Source: Mesosutterella porci | GTDB lineage: Bacteria; Pseudomonadota; Gammaproteobacteria; Burkholderiales; Burkholderiaceae_F | Assembly (NCBI RefSeq): GCF_022134585.1 | Contig: NZ_JAKNCT010000008.1 | Coordinates: forward strand, 1 to 64,000 | Direction of reading: 5' to 3' | DNA length: 64,000 nt | The notes under the pieces: model-generated | Told to the model about the DNA's origin: nothing | Database searches by the model: none | The model's input: the letters and a program-made list of their open reading frames with translations, nothing else | Shown: piece by piece, positions 14,352 to 23,869 of the stretch | How positions within the stretch are numbered: position 1 is the stretch's first letter | How the letters are laid out: every line of letters begins with the position of its first letter | Made by a program: the position numbers and the translations under genes

Positions 14352-14566
14352 CCCTGACTGTCGCCAGGGACGTGTGCTTGCCCCAATTCCACTTGCCCGG
14401 CCCGACCATTCAGTCGGAGTAATGAAAGCACAGCCGGCGCGGGATGTTGCAACACCCCCGCTGATGCAGGACGCTTTCCAGTTGAACATTCCCGAAAGGG
14501 ATGTGAATTTTTTTATCGATGCCGCGCGGACGCCATGCCGTGCGGTTTTAAAAAGGTGAATCGCAA
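14352..14566 (+). promoter_or_regulatory. Long 5' leader of rplM with hairpins and a possible small ORF
   Basis: The leader holds CCCTG/CAGGG near the start and, just before the ribosome-binding site, CCGCGCGG…CCGTGCGG, a 7-of-8 stem over ~14522–14545. An ORF of 45 codons (ATG 14422, stop TGA 14557–14559) ends eight bases before rplM, with GGAG two bases before its start. L13 represses its own rplM–rpsI mRNA in E. coli; similar control here is an inference. Confidence 0.4.
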
Positions 14567-14995
14567 ATGAAGACCTTCACGGCAAAGCCGCAAGAGGTTA
14601 AGCGCGACTGGTACGTCATCGACGCTACTGGCAAGGTGCTCGGCCGCCTCGCTGCCGAAATCGCGCTGCGCTTGCGTGGCAAGCACAAGCCGGAATATAC
14701 GCCCCATGTTGACACGGGCGACTACATTGTCGTTATCAATGCTGATAAGCTGGTTGTGACCGGCTCCAAATTTGAAGACAAGCGCTACTATCGCCACACC
14801 ATGATCCCGGGCGGCATCTACGATATGAGCTATCGCCAGATGCAGGAAATGCATCCGGGGCGCGTGCTTGAAAAGGCTGTCAAGGGGATGCTTCCCCACG
14901 GCCCGCTTGGCTATGCCATGATCAAGAAGCTGCATGTCTATGCTGGCGCTGAGCATCCGCACACCGCGCAGCAGCCCAAGGTTCTGGATATCTGA
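14567..14995 (+). CDS. rplM: 50S ribosomal protein L13
   Basis: 142 aa, the canonical length. Starts [20 protein letters not shown] and carries the family signature [18 protein letters not shown] plus [22 protein letters not shown]13 is an early assembly protein of the large subunit, binding 23S domain II. AAAAAGGTG lies just upstream of ATG 14567. The rpsI start is nine bases after its stop, the universal rplM–rpsI pair. Confidence 0.98.
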   Translation: MKTFTAKPQEVKRDWYVIDATGKVLGRLAAEIALRLRGKHKPEYTPHVDTGDYIVVINADKLVVTGSKFEDKRYYRHTMIPGGIYDMSYRQMQEMHPGRVLEKAVKGMLPHGPLGYAMIKKLHVYAGAEHPHTAQQPKVLDI

Positions 14996-15004
14996 GGTTG
15001 AACG

Positions 15005-15397
15005 ATGATCGGAAATTACAACTACGGCACTGGCCGTCGCAAGAGCTCCGTCGCCCGCGTGTTCATGAAGAAGGGCACCGGCAAGATCGTCATCAATGAC
15101 CGCGATATCGAGCAGTTCTTCCATCGTGAAACCAGCATCATGATTGTCCGTCAGCCGCTCGTGCTGACTGACAACAAGGAAGCCTTTGACATCATGGTGA
15201 ATGTCCAGGGCGGCGGCGAAACGGGTCAGGCCGGCGCTATCCGTCACGGCATCACCCGCGCGCTCATCGACTATGACGCAGGTCTCAAGCCTGTCCTTTC
15301 CAAGGCTGGCCTGGTGACCCGCGACGCCCGTGAAGTGGAGCGTAAGAAAGTCGGCCTTCGCAAGGCCCGCCGCGCCAAGCAGTTCTCCAAGCGTTAA
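15005..15397 (+). CDS. rpsI: 30S ribosomal protein S9
   Basis: 130 aa. Starts [20 protein letters not shown] and ends [17 protein letters not shown], the conserved C-terminal tail that reaches the P site and touches the tRNA anticodon loop. [14 protein letters not shown] is the family signature. Co-transcribed with rplM and followed by a terminator. Confidence 0.98.
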   Translation: MIGNYNYGTGRRKSSVARVFMKKGTGKIVINDRDIEQFFHRETSIMIVRQPLVLTDNKEAFDIMVNVQGGGETGQAGAIRHGITRALIDYDAGLKPVLSKAGLVTRDAREVERKKVGLRKARRAKQFSKR

Positions 15398-15452
15398 TCG
15401 GCCAGTCGCTCTTTCCGCCGCGATGTTCTGCGACGGAAAGACGAGTTGCGGA

Positions 15453-15481
15453 AGCACACCCCTAGCGGTGTGCTTTTTTTT
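15453..15481 (+). terminator. Terminator of rplM–rpsI
   Basis: AGCACACC/GGTGTGCT 8-bp stem with a CCTAGC loop, followed by a run of eight T. Confidence 0.9.
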
Positions 15482-15547
15482 GGGGCTTTCTGCCGAAGCG
15501 GCTTTTCTCCGCGGAAGGTGACGGCCTCATGAGCGCCGAAGCAGTCT

Positions 15548-15555
15548 GCTATGAT
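15548..15555 (+). promoter_or_regulatory. Possible extended -10 promoter of erpA
   Basis: TGC followed by TATGAT (15550–15555), an extended -10, with no good -35. It would give a leader of about 105 bases before erpA. Confidence 0.4.
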
Positions 15556-15668
15556 GCGTGTCTCACTGAGAAAGAGAGGTGCTGCGTGGCCTGAGCGGTC
15601 CTGCTGCCGTTTTTAAACGGGGGTACCATGAGGCATACGTCAGGCCCGACACATAAACAGGATTAAAT

Positions 15669-16070
15669 ATGGCTGAAGCAATGACCGCTGAGAAAAAAGC
15701 GGAAACAGTTCCAGAGTTTGGCACTCTGCCCGACCCCATCCAGTTCAGCGATGCCGCCGTGCAGGCGGTGAAGGGGCTTCTGGAAGACGAAAAGAAGCGG
15801 AATCCCGGCATCAACCTGATGCTGAGGATTTTTGTGCAGGGCGGTGGATGCGCTGGCTTCCAGTACGGCTTTGAGTTTGTCGAAAAGGCGGAAGACGATG
15901 ACACGCGCATTGAAAAGGACGGCGTCACCTTCCTCGTCGACTCCATGAGCTATCAGTATCTCGTGGGCGCCTCCGTCGATTTCAAAGACGATCTGGACGG
16001 AAAGCAGTTTGTCATTAAAAATCCGAACGCTACCACGACGTGCGGATGCGGGTCGTCTTTCAGCGTCTGA
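15669..16070 (+). CDS. erpA: Iron-sulfur cluster insertion protein ErpA (A-type carrier)
   Basis: Carries a newly made Fe-S cluster from the assembly scaffold to apo-enzymes such as those of isoprenoid synthesis. 133 aa, with the three cluster-binding cysteines in GGGCAGF (~residue 59) and TTCGCGSSF (~125–127). [16 protein letters not shown] and a C-terminal end at SFSV complete the HesB/IscA pattern. The first ~25 residues are a non-conserved extension. Followed by the convergent anmK, as in other Burkholderiales. Confidence 0.94.
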   Translation: MAEAMTAEKKAETVPEFGTLPDPIQFSDAAVQAVKGLLEDEKKRNPGINLMLRIFVQGGGCAGFQYGFEFVEKAEDDDTRIEKDGVTFLVDSMSYQYLVGASVDFKDDLDGKQFVIKNPNATTTCGCGSSFSV

Positions 16071-16114
16071 GTTTTTCTGTCCCCGCAGATTCTTCGGGGA
16101 CGTAAAGTTGTTGT

Positions 16115-17266
16115 TCAGGAGGCCCGGCGAAGCGACCTTGGAGCGGGATACAGGGCGCCAAGCCGCCTCGGCCCGGCAGCGCCTGTCACGTCTGGGCAGT
16201 TGCCGGCCTCTCCTTTGATCCAGGCATAGGCGAGCCAGGCGAAAGCCATTCCTTCAACGTCCATGGCTCGGACCCCGAGTTCATCGGTTCTGGCGATGGT
16301 CCTTGTCGGCATAAGGACCGCGATTTCCCGCGCAAGCGCACCGTTGAGGGCTCCTCCGCCGCAAAGGTAGATCTCCTCGGTTTCCGGACAGTAAGCTGTT
16401 ACAGCATTTGCGATTCCTCGAGCTGTCAGCGCGAGCAGTGTGGCCTGAATGTCGCGGTTTCTGAGCGAACGGCCGCACTGAGCGATGTGGCTGCGCAGCC
16501 ACTCCATGTTGAAAAGTTCGCGCCCCGTGCTTTTCGGCGGTGCAGATGCAAAGAAAGGATCCGCGAGCATTCGATTCAGCAGATCGGGCTGCGCGAGTCC
16601 GCTTGCAGCCCAGGCGCCGTCTTCGTCATAAGGTCTTCCGGTTCGGAGCTGGCACCAGTGATCCATCAGAATGTTGCCAGGTCCGCAGTCGAACCCGAAC
16701 ACGGTCTTCCCTGAGGCTTTCGAGGGCAGTACTGTGATGTTGGCGATGCCCCCGATATTCACAATGCACCTGTTGGCTGTTTCCGATTGAAAGACTTTTT
16801 GGTGGAAGGCCGGGACAAGCGGAGCTCCCTGCCCCCCGGCGGCGAGATCCGTGCTCCTGAAGTCGGCGATGACGTCAATGCCGGTGAGCTCTGCGAGCCT
16901 TGCAGGGTTGTTGAGCTGAATTGAGAAGTGGCGCTGAGGGACATGGCGAACCGTCTGACCGTGCGCGCCGAGCGCCAGAACCCGGTCACGGGAAATGCGT
17001 GTCTGTGAGAGCAGTTTGTCTACGGCACGGGCATAGACCTCGGCTAGGGCGAGGGAGGCCTGGCCGGCCCGCTCCAGCTCGTTGACGCCCGGACTGCAAA
17101 GCCCGAGCAACTCCTGCCGCAGATCCGGGGCGAACGGCTCGTGGGCCCTTCCACGGAACACTGGATCACCCCGGCGGAAATCGACGGCCACAGCGTCTGC
17201 TCCGTCGAGACTGGTGCCGGACATCAGGCCGATGCACAGAGCGGAATCGATCTGCGGCATGAACAA
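16115..17266 (-). CDS. anmK: Anhydro-N-acetylmuramic acid kinase
   Basis: Phosphorylates 1,6-anhydro-MurNAc released by lytic transglycosylases while opening the anhydro ring, giving MurNAc-6-P for cell-wall recycling. 383 aa (usual ~370). N-terminal nucleotide loop GLMSGTSLDGADAVAVDF, then ALGAHGQTVRHVP, FDCGPGNILMDHW and the C-terminal VYLCGGGALN-type motif (EIYLCGGGALNGAL). Start: TTG 17266 lies six bases after AAGGAG and is favoured by spacing; ATG 17260 would remove two residues. The M23 peptidase gene on the same strand lies upstream, so both could belong to one cell-wall unit. Confidence 0.95.
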   Translation of the reverse strand: MFMPQIDSALCIGLMSGTSLDGADAVAVDFRRGDPVFRGRAHEPFAPDLRQELLGLCSPGVNELERAGQASLALAEVYARAVDKLLSQTRISRDRVLALGAHGQTVRHVPQRHFSIQLNNPARLAELTGIDVIADFRSTDLAAGGQGAPLVPAFHQKVFQSETANRCIVNIGGIANITVLPSKASGKTVFGFDCGPGNILMDHWCQLRTGRPYDEDGAWAASGLAQPDLLNRMLADPFFASAPPKSTGRELFNMEWLRSHIAQCGRSLRNRDIQATLLALTARGIANAVTAYCPETEEIYLCGGGALNGALAREIAVLMPTRTIARTDELGVRAMDVEGMAFAWLAYAWIKGEAGNCPDVTGAAGPRRLGALYPAPRSLRRAS

Positions 17267-17296
17267 GAGCAGCTCCTTCTTTTGCTGTAGGTGAAA

Positions 17297-17319
17297 CGAT
17301 CCGGGTTTACCCCGGATCG
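17297..17319 (-). terminator. Stem-loop between the M23 gene and anmK
   Basis: Perfect 9-bp stem CGATCCGGG/CCCGGATCG, 57 bases past the M23 stop on the minus strand and followed by only three T. A weak terminator or an mRNA processing site. Confidence 0.4.
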
Positions 17320-17375
17320 CTCAAGTATCTTAACATGGGCCGGGCTGCCTTTTTTGGAGGCGGAGAGGGAGGCGT

Positions 17376-18815
17376 TCAGCCTTGGCGCTCCGGGGTTTTT
17401 GCTCCTGCGGAGGCAACGGCCGAAGCTTCGCCGGATATTTCCGCTGCAGGCACGGTTCGGCCGGCGGCGGACGCCACGGCTTTTTCCTGCCGATCGAAGG
17501 CCTGAGCGATCGACGCGATTCTGGGCCTGGCAGCTGACAGGTATCTCGACGGCAGATCGGTTCCTCCGGGCAGCGCGACTGCGGAAGGATCCACCGGCTT
17601 GTCGTTCACATGGAATTCGAAATGCACATGCGGGCCCGTGGCGAGGCCGGAGGAGCCGCAGTAGCCAATCAGCTGCCCGCGGGTTACGACTTTGCCCGGC
17701 TGAATGCCGCGCGCATACCCGCTCAGATGCCCGTAGCGGGTCATGATCCCGCCTCCGTGCCTGATGTCAATGCGGTTGCCGTAGCCGCTCAGAGACCTGT
17801 CGGCAGCTTTCACGATGCCATCGGCTACGGCGTAGACGGGGGCTCCCCTGGGTGCGGCGAGGTCAACTCCGAGATGCGGTCGCACGCGTCCGAGCACCGG
17901 GTGACGGCGCCCAGCGCTGAAGCCTGAGGTCATGCGGAAGGCATTGAGCGGAAAGCGTCGGAAGGACAGGCGGGCGGTTTTCCCGTCCGCGAAGTAAAAG
18001 CCGCCCTGCGGCGTGCCGTCGTCGAACCAGAACAGCGGAATGGTGAGGCCGCCGTGCGTGAGGGAAACGGCAAGAAGACGCCCTGAGCCCACGGTCTGGC
18101 CATCGATGGACCGTGTTTCGTAGGCGTATGAAATGCTGTCACCTTTGCGGGCAAGTGACAGAAGCTTGCCGGTTTTATATGGCACTGAAGCCGCGGCCTG
18201 AGCGACATCCTCAGGGATGCCGGCCCTTTCAGAAGCTTCCTGCGCTCCGCTGTCGACGGTGACGGTGGCGGCGAAAGTGCGTACCTTCCATTCAAAGGGG
18301 GCGCTGCTCACCGTGAAGTTCCCGGAGGAGCGGCCGATGGTCACGCGGCGCTGTCCGAGCCGGCCCCGTTCAAGGTAGAGCGACAGACTGGAGACGGTAC
18401 CGTCAGGGTTGACGTCGGCTTCCGCCAGAAGCCCTTGGGCGGGATAGGCAAAAACGGAAGCGTCGGCGTTCGAATAGATGAAACGCTGCAGCTCGGGGTC
18501 GGAAATTCCAAGCCTCGCAAGCAGAGATGCCGTTGTTTCGGCGGGGTTCACCGTCAGGGTCGTGTGGCGCAGCCCGCTGCTGGCAGGCGAGCTCGCCGCA
18601 GTTTCTTCGGCAGGGTGAAGGTCGTCCGCGGTTACCGCAATGGTGGCCAGAGCGGCGGACAAAGGAAGCGCAGCCACGGCAGCGGCTATTGCAATCTGGT
18701 TGCGGGACCAGCCGGGACTGCGCAGCGGCAGCCTCTGCATCAGGCGCTCGACGCCGCGCAGCAGGCACGCCGCAGCGCCATTGAGCTTAGACAGCAGTAA
18801 GTGGGGCCTGAACAT
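17376..18815 (-). CDS. M23-family murein DD-endopeptidase (MepM-like)
   Basis: Periplasmic zinc metallopeptidase expected to cut peptide cross-links so that new strands can be inserted. 479 aa: basic N terminus, one membrane anchor or signal (~residues 40–62), an OapA/LysM-like and strand-rich middle region, then the LytM domain at ~315–420. Metal ligands are visible: HLGVD (H and D, ~residue 313) and HVHFEFH (~396). The C-terminal ~60 residues are a low-complexity Ala-rich tail. It neighbours anmK on the same strand and tyrS divergently, a common Burkholderiales arrangement. No ribosome-binding site is obvious before ATG 18815. A TGTTATACT extended -10 lies at 18852–18860. Confidence 0.9.
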   Translation of the reverse strand: MFRPHLLLSKLNGAAACLLRGVERLMQRLPLRSPGWSRNQIAIAAAVAALPLSAALATIAVTADDLHPAEETAASSPASSGLRHTTLTVNPAETTASLLARLGISDPELQRFIYSNADASVFAYPAQGLLAEADVNPDGTVSSLSLYLERGRLGQRRVTIGRSSGNFTVSSAPFEWKVRTFAATVTVDSGAQEASERAGIPEDVAQAAASVPYKTGKLLSLARKGDSISYAYETRSIDGQTVGSGRLLAVSLTHGGLTIPLFWFDDGTPQGGFYFADGKTARLSFRRFPLNAFRMTSGFSAGRRHPVLGRVRPHLGVDLAAPRGAPVYAVADGIVKAADRSLSGYGNRIDIRHGGGIMTRYGHLSGYARGIQPGKVVTRGQLIGYCGSSGLATGPHVHFEFHVNDKPVDPSAVALPGGTDLPSRYLSAARPRIASIAQAFDRQEKAVASAAGRTVPAAEISGEASAVASAGAKTPERQG

Positions 18816-18996
18816 GCAGAGAAAAGAATTGAAAGGTTAAGTAATTCTTAAAGTATAACAATTGGGATGATTCAGCCGCCCCCAAATCCGTGCGCTAAAA
18901 CTTTTTTTTACATTTTTGTAAGATAATGCTGAACAATTTATTTTGATTCCGGCAGGCTTTTGCCCGAGAGGCTGGGCGCTGAGGAGATCGTAACGG

Positions 18997-20274
18997 TTGG
19001 GACAATCGATGGAAGAAGAAACACAGAAGAAGACGCCGCAGGCCGAGAAGTACGAAGTGACGGATCAGGATCGGGAGGCCCTCGCGCTGATCAAGCGGGG
19101 AGCCGACACGCTGCTGATTGAAGACGAGCTGCTGCAGAAGCTGGCCCGCTCACGCGTCGCCGGAAAACCGCTGCGCTGCAAGCTAGGGCTGGATCCGACC
19201 GCGCCGGACATCCACCTCGGCCATACGGTGGTGCTCAACAAGTTGCGCCAGCTGCAGGATCTCGGGCACACGGTGATTTTCCTGGTCGGGGACTTCACCG
19301 CCTCGATCGGAGATCCTTCGGGGCGCAACGTCACCCGCCCGCCGCTGTCTTTTGAACAGATCAAGGAAAATGCGGAGACTTACCTCGATCAGGCCGGACG
19401 CGTACTGGACCCGGCCAAAACCGAGGTCAGATACAACTCCGAGTGGAGCAACGCGCTGGGGTCCGTGGGGCTCATCAAGCTGGCTTCGCGCTATACGCTC
19501 GCCCGGCTGCTGGAGCGCGATGACTTCGCCAAGCGCTTTTCTCAGAATCTGCCCATCGCCATGCATGAGCTGCTGTATCCGCTGATGCAGGGGTACGATT
19601 CCGTGGCCCTCAAGGCCGACCTGGAGCTTGGCGGGTCAGACCAGCGCTTCAACCTGATCGTGGGCCGCGAGCTTCAGCGCCAGTACGGCCAGGAGCCTCA
19701 GTGCATTCTGACGATGCCGCTGCTGGTCGGCCTTGACGGCGTCAACAAGATGAGCAAGTCGAAGCACAATTACATCGGCATCACGGAGTCTGCCGACAGC
19801 ATGTTCGGCAAAGTGATGTCCATCTCCGATGATCTGATGTGGAACTGGTACGACCTGCTCTCGCTTAAAAGTAACGCTGAGATTGCGAAAATCAAGGATG
19901 AATGCCTGCAAGGGAAGCGCAATCCACGCGACGCCAAGGCTGAGCTCGCCCGCGAGATCGTTGCCCGCTTCCACGGAGAGGAGGCGGCAAAGGCCGCCGA
20001 TGAGGAATTCTCCAGGCGCTTTAAAGGCGGGGAGATGCCCGATGCAATTCCGGTGGTCACGGTGCCGGCTCCGGACGGATCCCTGACTCTTGGACGGCTG
20101 CTGAAAGAGGCAGGGCTTGTCGCCTCCACGACGGAGGGGAACCGGAACATCGACCAAGGAGGCGTGAAGGTCAACGGCGAGAAGGTGACTGACAGGGCCG
20201 TCCGCGCCAAGGCCGGCGAGACGCTCGTCGTCCAGGTCGGAAAGCGCAAGTGGGCGCGCGTGACGGTTCGCTGA
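18997..20274 (+). CDS. tyrS: Tyrosine–tRNA ligase
   Basis: Charges tRNA-Tyr. 425 aa, bacterial class I type: HIGH-like motif HLGH in [15 protein letters not shown] (~residue 70), KMSKS in [11 protein letters not shown] (~250), and a C-terminal S4 RNA-binding domain ([10 protein letters not shown]…[10 protein letters not shown]). Start is ambiguous: TTG 18997 has GAGGAG ten bases upstream, whereas ATG 19009 (four residues shorter) has only GGGA. dtd follows 24 bases later; pairing of tyrS with the D-Tyr-tRNA editing enzyme makes functional sense. Confidence 0.96.
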   Translation: MGQSMEEETQKKTPQAEKYEVTDQDREALALIKRGADTLLIEDELLQKLARSRVAGKPLRCKLGLDPTAPDIHLGHTVVLNKLRQLQDLGHTVIFLVGDFTASIGDPSGRNVTRPPLSFEQIKENAETYLDQAGRVLDPAKTEVRYNSEWSNALGSVGLIKLASRYTLARLLERDDFAKRFSQNLPIAMHELLYPLMQGYDSVALKADLELGGSDQRFNLIVGRELQRQYGQEPQCILTMPLLVGLDGVNKMSKSKHNYIGITESADSMFGKVMSISDDLMWNWYDLLSLKSNAEIAKIKDECLQGKRNPRDAKAELAREIVARFHGEEAAKAADEEFSRRFKGGEMPDAIPVVTVPAPDGSLTLGRLLKEAGLVASTTEGNRNIDQGGVKVNGEKVTDRAVRAKAGETLVVQVGKRKWARVTVR

Positions 20275-20298
20275 GAGCCGGCAGCGGGAGCCGTCGGG

Positions 20299-20745
20299 AT
20301 GCTTGCTTTGTTGCAGCGGATTGATCGCGCCGCCGTGCGGGTGCAGGGCTCGGTGACGGGCAGCTGCGGACGCGGCCTGCTGGTTTTTTTCTGCGCTGAG
20401 CGCGGTGATACTCCGGAGCTTGCTGCAAAGCTGGCACGCAAGACCGCCAGGATGCGGATCTTTGCCGATGACGTTGGCAAAATGAACCGCAGTCTGCTCG
20501 ATGTGGGTGGCGAGGCTCTGGTCGTCTCCCAGTTCACCCTGGCCGCGGACACAAGCTCGGGGAACCGTCCGAGCTTTGCTCCTGCCGCCGCCCCTGAGGA
20601 CGGGCGGCGGCTGTACGAGCTGTATGTCAAGGCGCTATCCCGCGAGGGTGTTCCGTCCGTTCAGACTGGGCGGTTCGGGGCCCATATGGAGGTCGAGCTT
20701 TTGAATGACGGTCCGGTCACCCTGATGCTTCGGGCGAAGGCTTAG
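20299..20745 (+). CDS. dtd: D-aminoacyl-tRNA deacylase
   Basis: Removes D-amino acids (and glycine mischarged on tRNA-Ala) from tRNA, protecting translation. 148 aa, the usual length. Signature residues: MLALLQRIDRAAVRV at the start, the catalytic-pocket SQFTLAADTSSGNRPSF (~residues 77–93) and the NDGPVTLML Gly-Pro motif near the C terminus. It lies directly downstream of tyrS in the same direction. Confidence 0.95.
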   Translation: MLALLQRIDRAAVRVQGSVTGSCGRGLLVFFCAERGDTPELAAKLARKTARMRIFADDVGKMNRSLLDVGGEALVVSQFTLAADTSSGNRPSFAPAAAPEDGRRLYELYVKALSREGVPSVQTGRFGAHMEVELLNDGPVTLMLRAKA

Positions 20746-20790
20746 CCGCAGCAGGATCATCCGCGCCCATGGCGCGGCCTGCCGAGTCCG

Positions 20791-20846
20791 TATAATCATT
20801 GCTGTGTGAGACGCGGCCCCGGTCACCGGGGCTGAGTTGTTTTTTT
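20791..20846 (+). promoter_or_regulatory. glyA leader: -10 element followed by a terminator-like hairpin
   Basis: TATAAT at 20791–20796 has no strong -35. About 20 bases on is a perfect 7-bp hairpin, GCCCCGG-TCA-CCGGGGC (20816–20832), then a run of seven T (20840–20846), all before the glyA start at 20880. It may be a dtd terminator or an attenuator in the glyA leader. The space is too short for a glycine riboswitch. Confidence 0.5.
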
Positions 20847-20879
20847 CTGACTTCGGCTTTTTTACAAGAGGTTTTCTAC

Positions 20880-22139
20880 ATGTATCAGCCAACAACTCTT
20901 GCCGTGAGCGACCCGGAGGTCTGGGCGGCCATCGACGCGGAAAACAAGCGCCAGGAAGACTACATTGAGCTCATCGCGAGCGAAAACTACACTTCTCCTG
21001 CGGTCATGCTTGCGCAGGGCTCTCAGCTCACGAACAAATACGCCGAAGGCTATCCCGGCAAGCGTTACTACGGCGGCTGTGAAAACGTCGACGTGGTGGA
21101 GCGCATCGCTCAGGAGCGTGCCCGCAAGCTCTTTTGCGAGCCGGCCGGGGTCGAGATGGCGGTGAACGTGCAGCCGCACTCCGGCGCACAGGCCAATATG
21201 GCGGTTCTTTTCGCTACGCTCGAGCCGGGCGACTGCTTCATGGGGATGTCGCTGGATGCCGGCGGGCATCTCTCGCACGGCATGCGCCTTAATTTCTCCG
21301 GCCGGTATTTCCATTGCGTTCCGTACGGTCTGAATGAGAAAGAGGACATCGATTACGAGCAGGTGGAGCGCCTCGCTCAGGAAAACAAGCCCAAGCTCAT
21401 TATCGCCGGGGCTTCGGCTTTCTCCCTGAAGATCGACTTCAAGCGCTTCGCCGACATCGCCCACAAGGTTGGAGCCCTGCTCATGGTCGACATGGCCCAT
21501 TACGCGGGCATTATCGCCGCAGGGGTTTATCCGAGCCCCTTCCCGTATGCCGATATTGTCACGACGACCACGCACAAGACGCTGCGCGGGCCCCGCGGCG
21601 GCATTATTTTCTGCCGTCCGGAGCTGGAAAAGAAGATTAATTCGGCCGTGTTCCCCGGCATTCAGGGCGGTCCCCTGATGCATGTGATCGCGGCGAAAGC
21701 TGTGGCCCTTGGGGAGGCGCTGAAGCCTGAATACCGCCTCTGGGGCGAACAGGTCGTGAAGAACGCCGCGGCGATGGCCGACGAGCTGGTGAAGAAGGGA
21801 CTGCGCATTGTGTCCGGACGGACGGAGAGCCACGTGATGCTGGTGGACCTTCGCCCGAAGCACATTACGGGGAAGGCCGCCCAGGCTCTGCTGGAGGCCG
21901 GGCACATGACTGCCAACAAGAACGCCATCCCCAATGACCCGGAAAAGCCGTTCGTTACCTCCGGCATCCGCCTCGGAACTCCTGCCATGACGACCCGCGG
22001 TTTCAAGGAGGCTGAAGTCCGCAAGGTGGCAGACCTGATCGTCACCCTGCTGGAGCACCCCGAAGACGCGGCCGTGCTCGAGCAGGTGAAGGCCCAGGTG
22101 GCGGAACTGACGCACGCCTTCCCTGTTTATAGGAAATAA
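20880..22139 (+). CDS. glyA: Serine hydroxymethyltransferase
   Basis: PLP enzyme converting serine and tetrahydrofolate to glycine and methylene-THF, the main one-carbon source. 419 aa (E. coli 417). The PLP lysine lies in [15 protein letters not shown] (~residue 230); [13 protein letters not shown] and the substrate motif [12 protein letters not shown] are present. Start: ATG 20880 has AGAGG eight bases upstream. The frame continues upstream to 20799, but that part does not look like GlyA. First gene of a run leading through nrdR into riboflavin synthesis. Confidence 0.97.
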   Translation: MYQPTTLAVSDPEVWAAIDAENKRQEDYIELIASENYTSPAVMLAQGSQLTNKYAEGYPGKRYYGGCENVDVVERIAQERARKLFCEPAGVEMAVNVQPHSGAQANMAVLFATLEPGDCFMGMSLDAGGHLSHGMRLNFSGRYFHCVPYGLNEKEDIDYEQVERLAQENKPKLIIAGASAFSLKIDFKRFADIAHKVGALLMVDMAHYAGIIAAGVYPSPFPYADIVTTTTHKTLRGPRGGIIFCRPELEKKINSAVFPGIQGGPLMHVIAAKAVALGEALKPEYRLWGEQVVKNAAAMADELVKKGLRIVSGRTESHVMLVDLRPKHITGKAAQALLEAGHMTANKNAIPNDPEKPFVTSGIRLGTPAMTTRGFKEAEVRKVADLIVTLLEHPEDAAVLEQVKAQVAELTHAFPVYRK

Positions 22140-22298
22140 GTCCTTTTCACAGGCAGAGGCCGGGGCGGGAACCACCGCCTCGAGCCTCGCAGACGAAAGC
22201 GGCAGTTCGATGCAGGGCGGGCGGCTAGGGAAAGGGCGGTGCGCTTTGCTTCGCATCTGCGGCCGTCCCTGCGGGAAAAACAGAGGGAGTTCTAAAGC

Positions 22299-22766
22299 AT
22301 GCGTTGTCCCTTTTGCCACAGCAATGAAACCCAGGTGATAGATTCCCGGTCTTCGGAAGAGGGCTGGGCTATCCGCCGCCGCAGGAAGTGCCCGAACTGC
22401 GGCAAGCGCTTTACGACTTATGAAAGGGTGGAGCTCGCTTTGCCGGCCATCATCAAAAAAGGCGGTGCGCGTACGGAGTTTGACGCGAAGAAGCTGCGGG
22501 CGTCCATGATGCTGGCCCTGCGCAAGCGTCCGGTGCCCCTCGAGAAAATCGATGAGGCGGTCAGCAACATCGAGCAGCGCCTGATGGCCCTCGGAGAGCG
22601 CGAGGTCAAGAGCGAGAAAGTGGGACTTTACGTGCTCGAAGAACTGCGGCGGCTCGACTCCGTGGCCTACATCCGGTTCGCCTCGGTTTATTTCAATGTA
22701 GAGAAGCCCGAGGCTTTTGTGGAGCTGCTCCGAGAAGCAACCGAGGGCAAGGGAGACAAGCACTGA
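22299..22766 (+). CDS. nrdR: Transcriptional repressor NrdR
   Basis: Zinc-ribbon and ATP-cone repressor that senses dATP/ATP and shuts down ribonucleotide reductase genes. 155 aa: MRCPFC…[12 protein letters not shown] zinc ribbon (residues 1–42) and an ATP-cone ([22 protein letters not shown]…, ~50–140). The stop TGA shares one base with the ribD ATG at 22766, so the two are coupled. The glyA–nrdR–ribD order is common in proteobacteria. I did not see NrdR boxes in the window. Confidence 0.97.
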   Translation: MRCPFCHSNETQVIDSRSSEEGWAIRRRRKCPNCGKRFTTYERVELALPAIIKKGGARTEFDAKKLRASMMLALRKRPVPLEKIDEAVSNIEQRLMALGEREVKSEKVGLYVLEELRRLDSVAYIRFASVYFNVEKPEAFVELLREATEGKGDKH

Positions 22767-23869
22767 TGGCAGAAGAATCGGATCTGCGCTTCATGCGCAT
22801 GGCGCTGGAGCTTTCGGCGCGGGGACGCGCGATCGCGCCTCCCAACCCGTCCGTGGGCTGCGTGATTGTTAAGAACGGCGTCGTGATCGGCAGAGGCTAC
22901 ACACAGAAGGCCGGAGGCCATCACGCTGAAATTGAGGCTCTTCAGGATGCGGCAGGCCGCGGCGCGGATGTTGCCGGCGCCACGGTGTACGTCACGCTCG
23001 AGCCCTGTTCGCATTACGGCCGCACGCCCCCGTGCGCGAAAGCTCTCATAGATCACCGGGTGGGCCGCGTTGTTGCGGCGATGACCGACCCGAATCCGCT
23101 CGTTGCTGGCAAAGGCCTTGCCATGCTCGAGGCCGCAGGCATTCCGACCGAGCGCAATGTGCTGCAGAAGGAAGCCTGGGAGAGCAACCGCGGGTTTTTC
23201 ACGCGCATGACTCGCGGCACGCCTTGGGTGAAGCTGAAGGCCGGGGTTTCCATTGACGGGCGGACGGCGCTTGAAAACGGGCAAAGCCAGTGGATTACGG
23301 GCGAGGCTTCCAGAGCGGATGTCCAGAGGCTTCGCAGCGAGTCCGGCGCCGTTCTCACAGGTATAGGAACCGTTCTTGCAGATGACTGCCGTCTCACCGC
23401 ACGGCCGGCGGGCCGGGATCCGTCCAGCGTGCGCCAGCCGCTGCGGGTGGTTGCTGATTCGCAGCTTCGCATGCCGGAGGCGGCTAGAGTGATCGGGGAG
23501 GGCGGCTGCCTGGTGGCCTGCGCCACTGCCGACGGCATTCGCGCCGCCGCTCTGCGGTCCCGGGGCGCGGAGGTCGTCTCGTTGCCGGGAGCCGACGGGA
23601 GAGTGAATCTGCGGGAGCTTTTGGTGGAGCTGGGGCGCCGGGAGGTCAACGATCTTCTCGTGGAGGCGGGCTCCGTGCTCAATGCCGCGCTCCTGCGGGC
23701 CGGGCTGGTCGATGAAATCGTCCTTTATGTTTCCCCGATGCTGATCGGGCGCGGGCGCGGCCTGTGGGAGCTGGGCCCGTACCAGTCCCTGTCCCAGGCC
23801 GAGAAGTGGTCGTATCATTCCGTAGCCCGACTGGGGGAAGATTTACGCATTGATTTGAGGAAAAACTGA
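22766..23869 (+). CDS. ribD: Bifunctional riboflavin biosynthesis deaminase/reductase RibD
   Basis: Second and third steps of riboflavin synthesis from GTP. 367 aa. The N-terminal CMP/dCMP-deaminase domain has zinc ligands HAEIEAL (~residue 53) and EPCSHYGRTPPC (~77–88). The C-terminal NADPH reductase domain (~150–360) has GVSIDGRTAL and LVEAGSVLNAALL. Overlaps nrdR and ribE by one base each (ATG inside TGATG), so the three are translated together. Confidence 0.97.
   Translation: MAEESDLRFMRMALELSARGRAIAPPNPSVGCVIVKNGVVIGRGYTQKAGGHHAEIEALQDAAGRGADVAGATVYVTLEPCSHYGRTPPCAKALIDHRVGRVVAAMTDPNPLVAGKGLAMLEAAGIPTERNVLQKEAWESNRGFFTRMTRGTPWVKLKAGVSIDGRTALENGQSQWITGEASRADVQRLRSESGAVLTGIGTVLADDCRLTARPAGRDPSSVRQPLRVVADSQLRMPEAARVIGEGGCLVACATADGIRAAALRSRGAEVVSLPGADGRVNLRELLVELGRREVNDLLVEAGSVLNAALLRAGLVDEIVLYVSPMLIGRGRGLWELGPYQSLSQAEKWSYHSVARLGEDLRIDLRKN

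Noticed and set aside
16079..16101. Stem-loop GTCCCCG/CGGGGAC between erpA and anmK as terminator
   Set aside because: The stem is there, but neither strand has a T run after it, so terminator function cannot be supported.
20862..22763. A 633-codon minus-strand open frame opposite glyA and nrdR
   Set aside because: It is the antisense shadow of two clear genes in GC-rich DNA. Its translation has no domain and the composition of chance frames.
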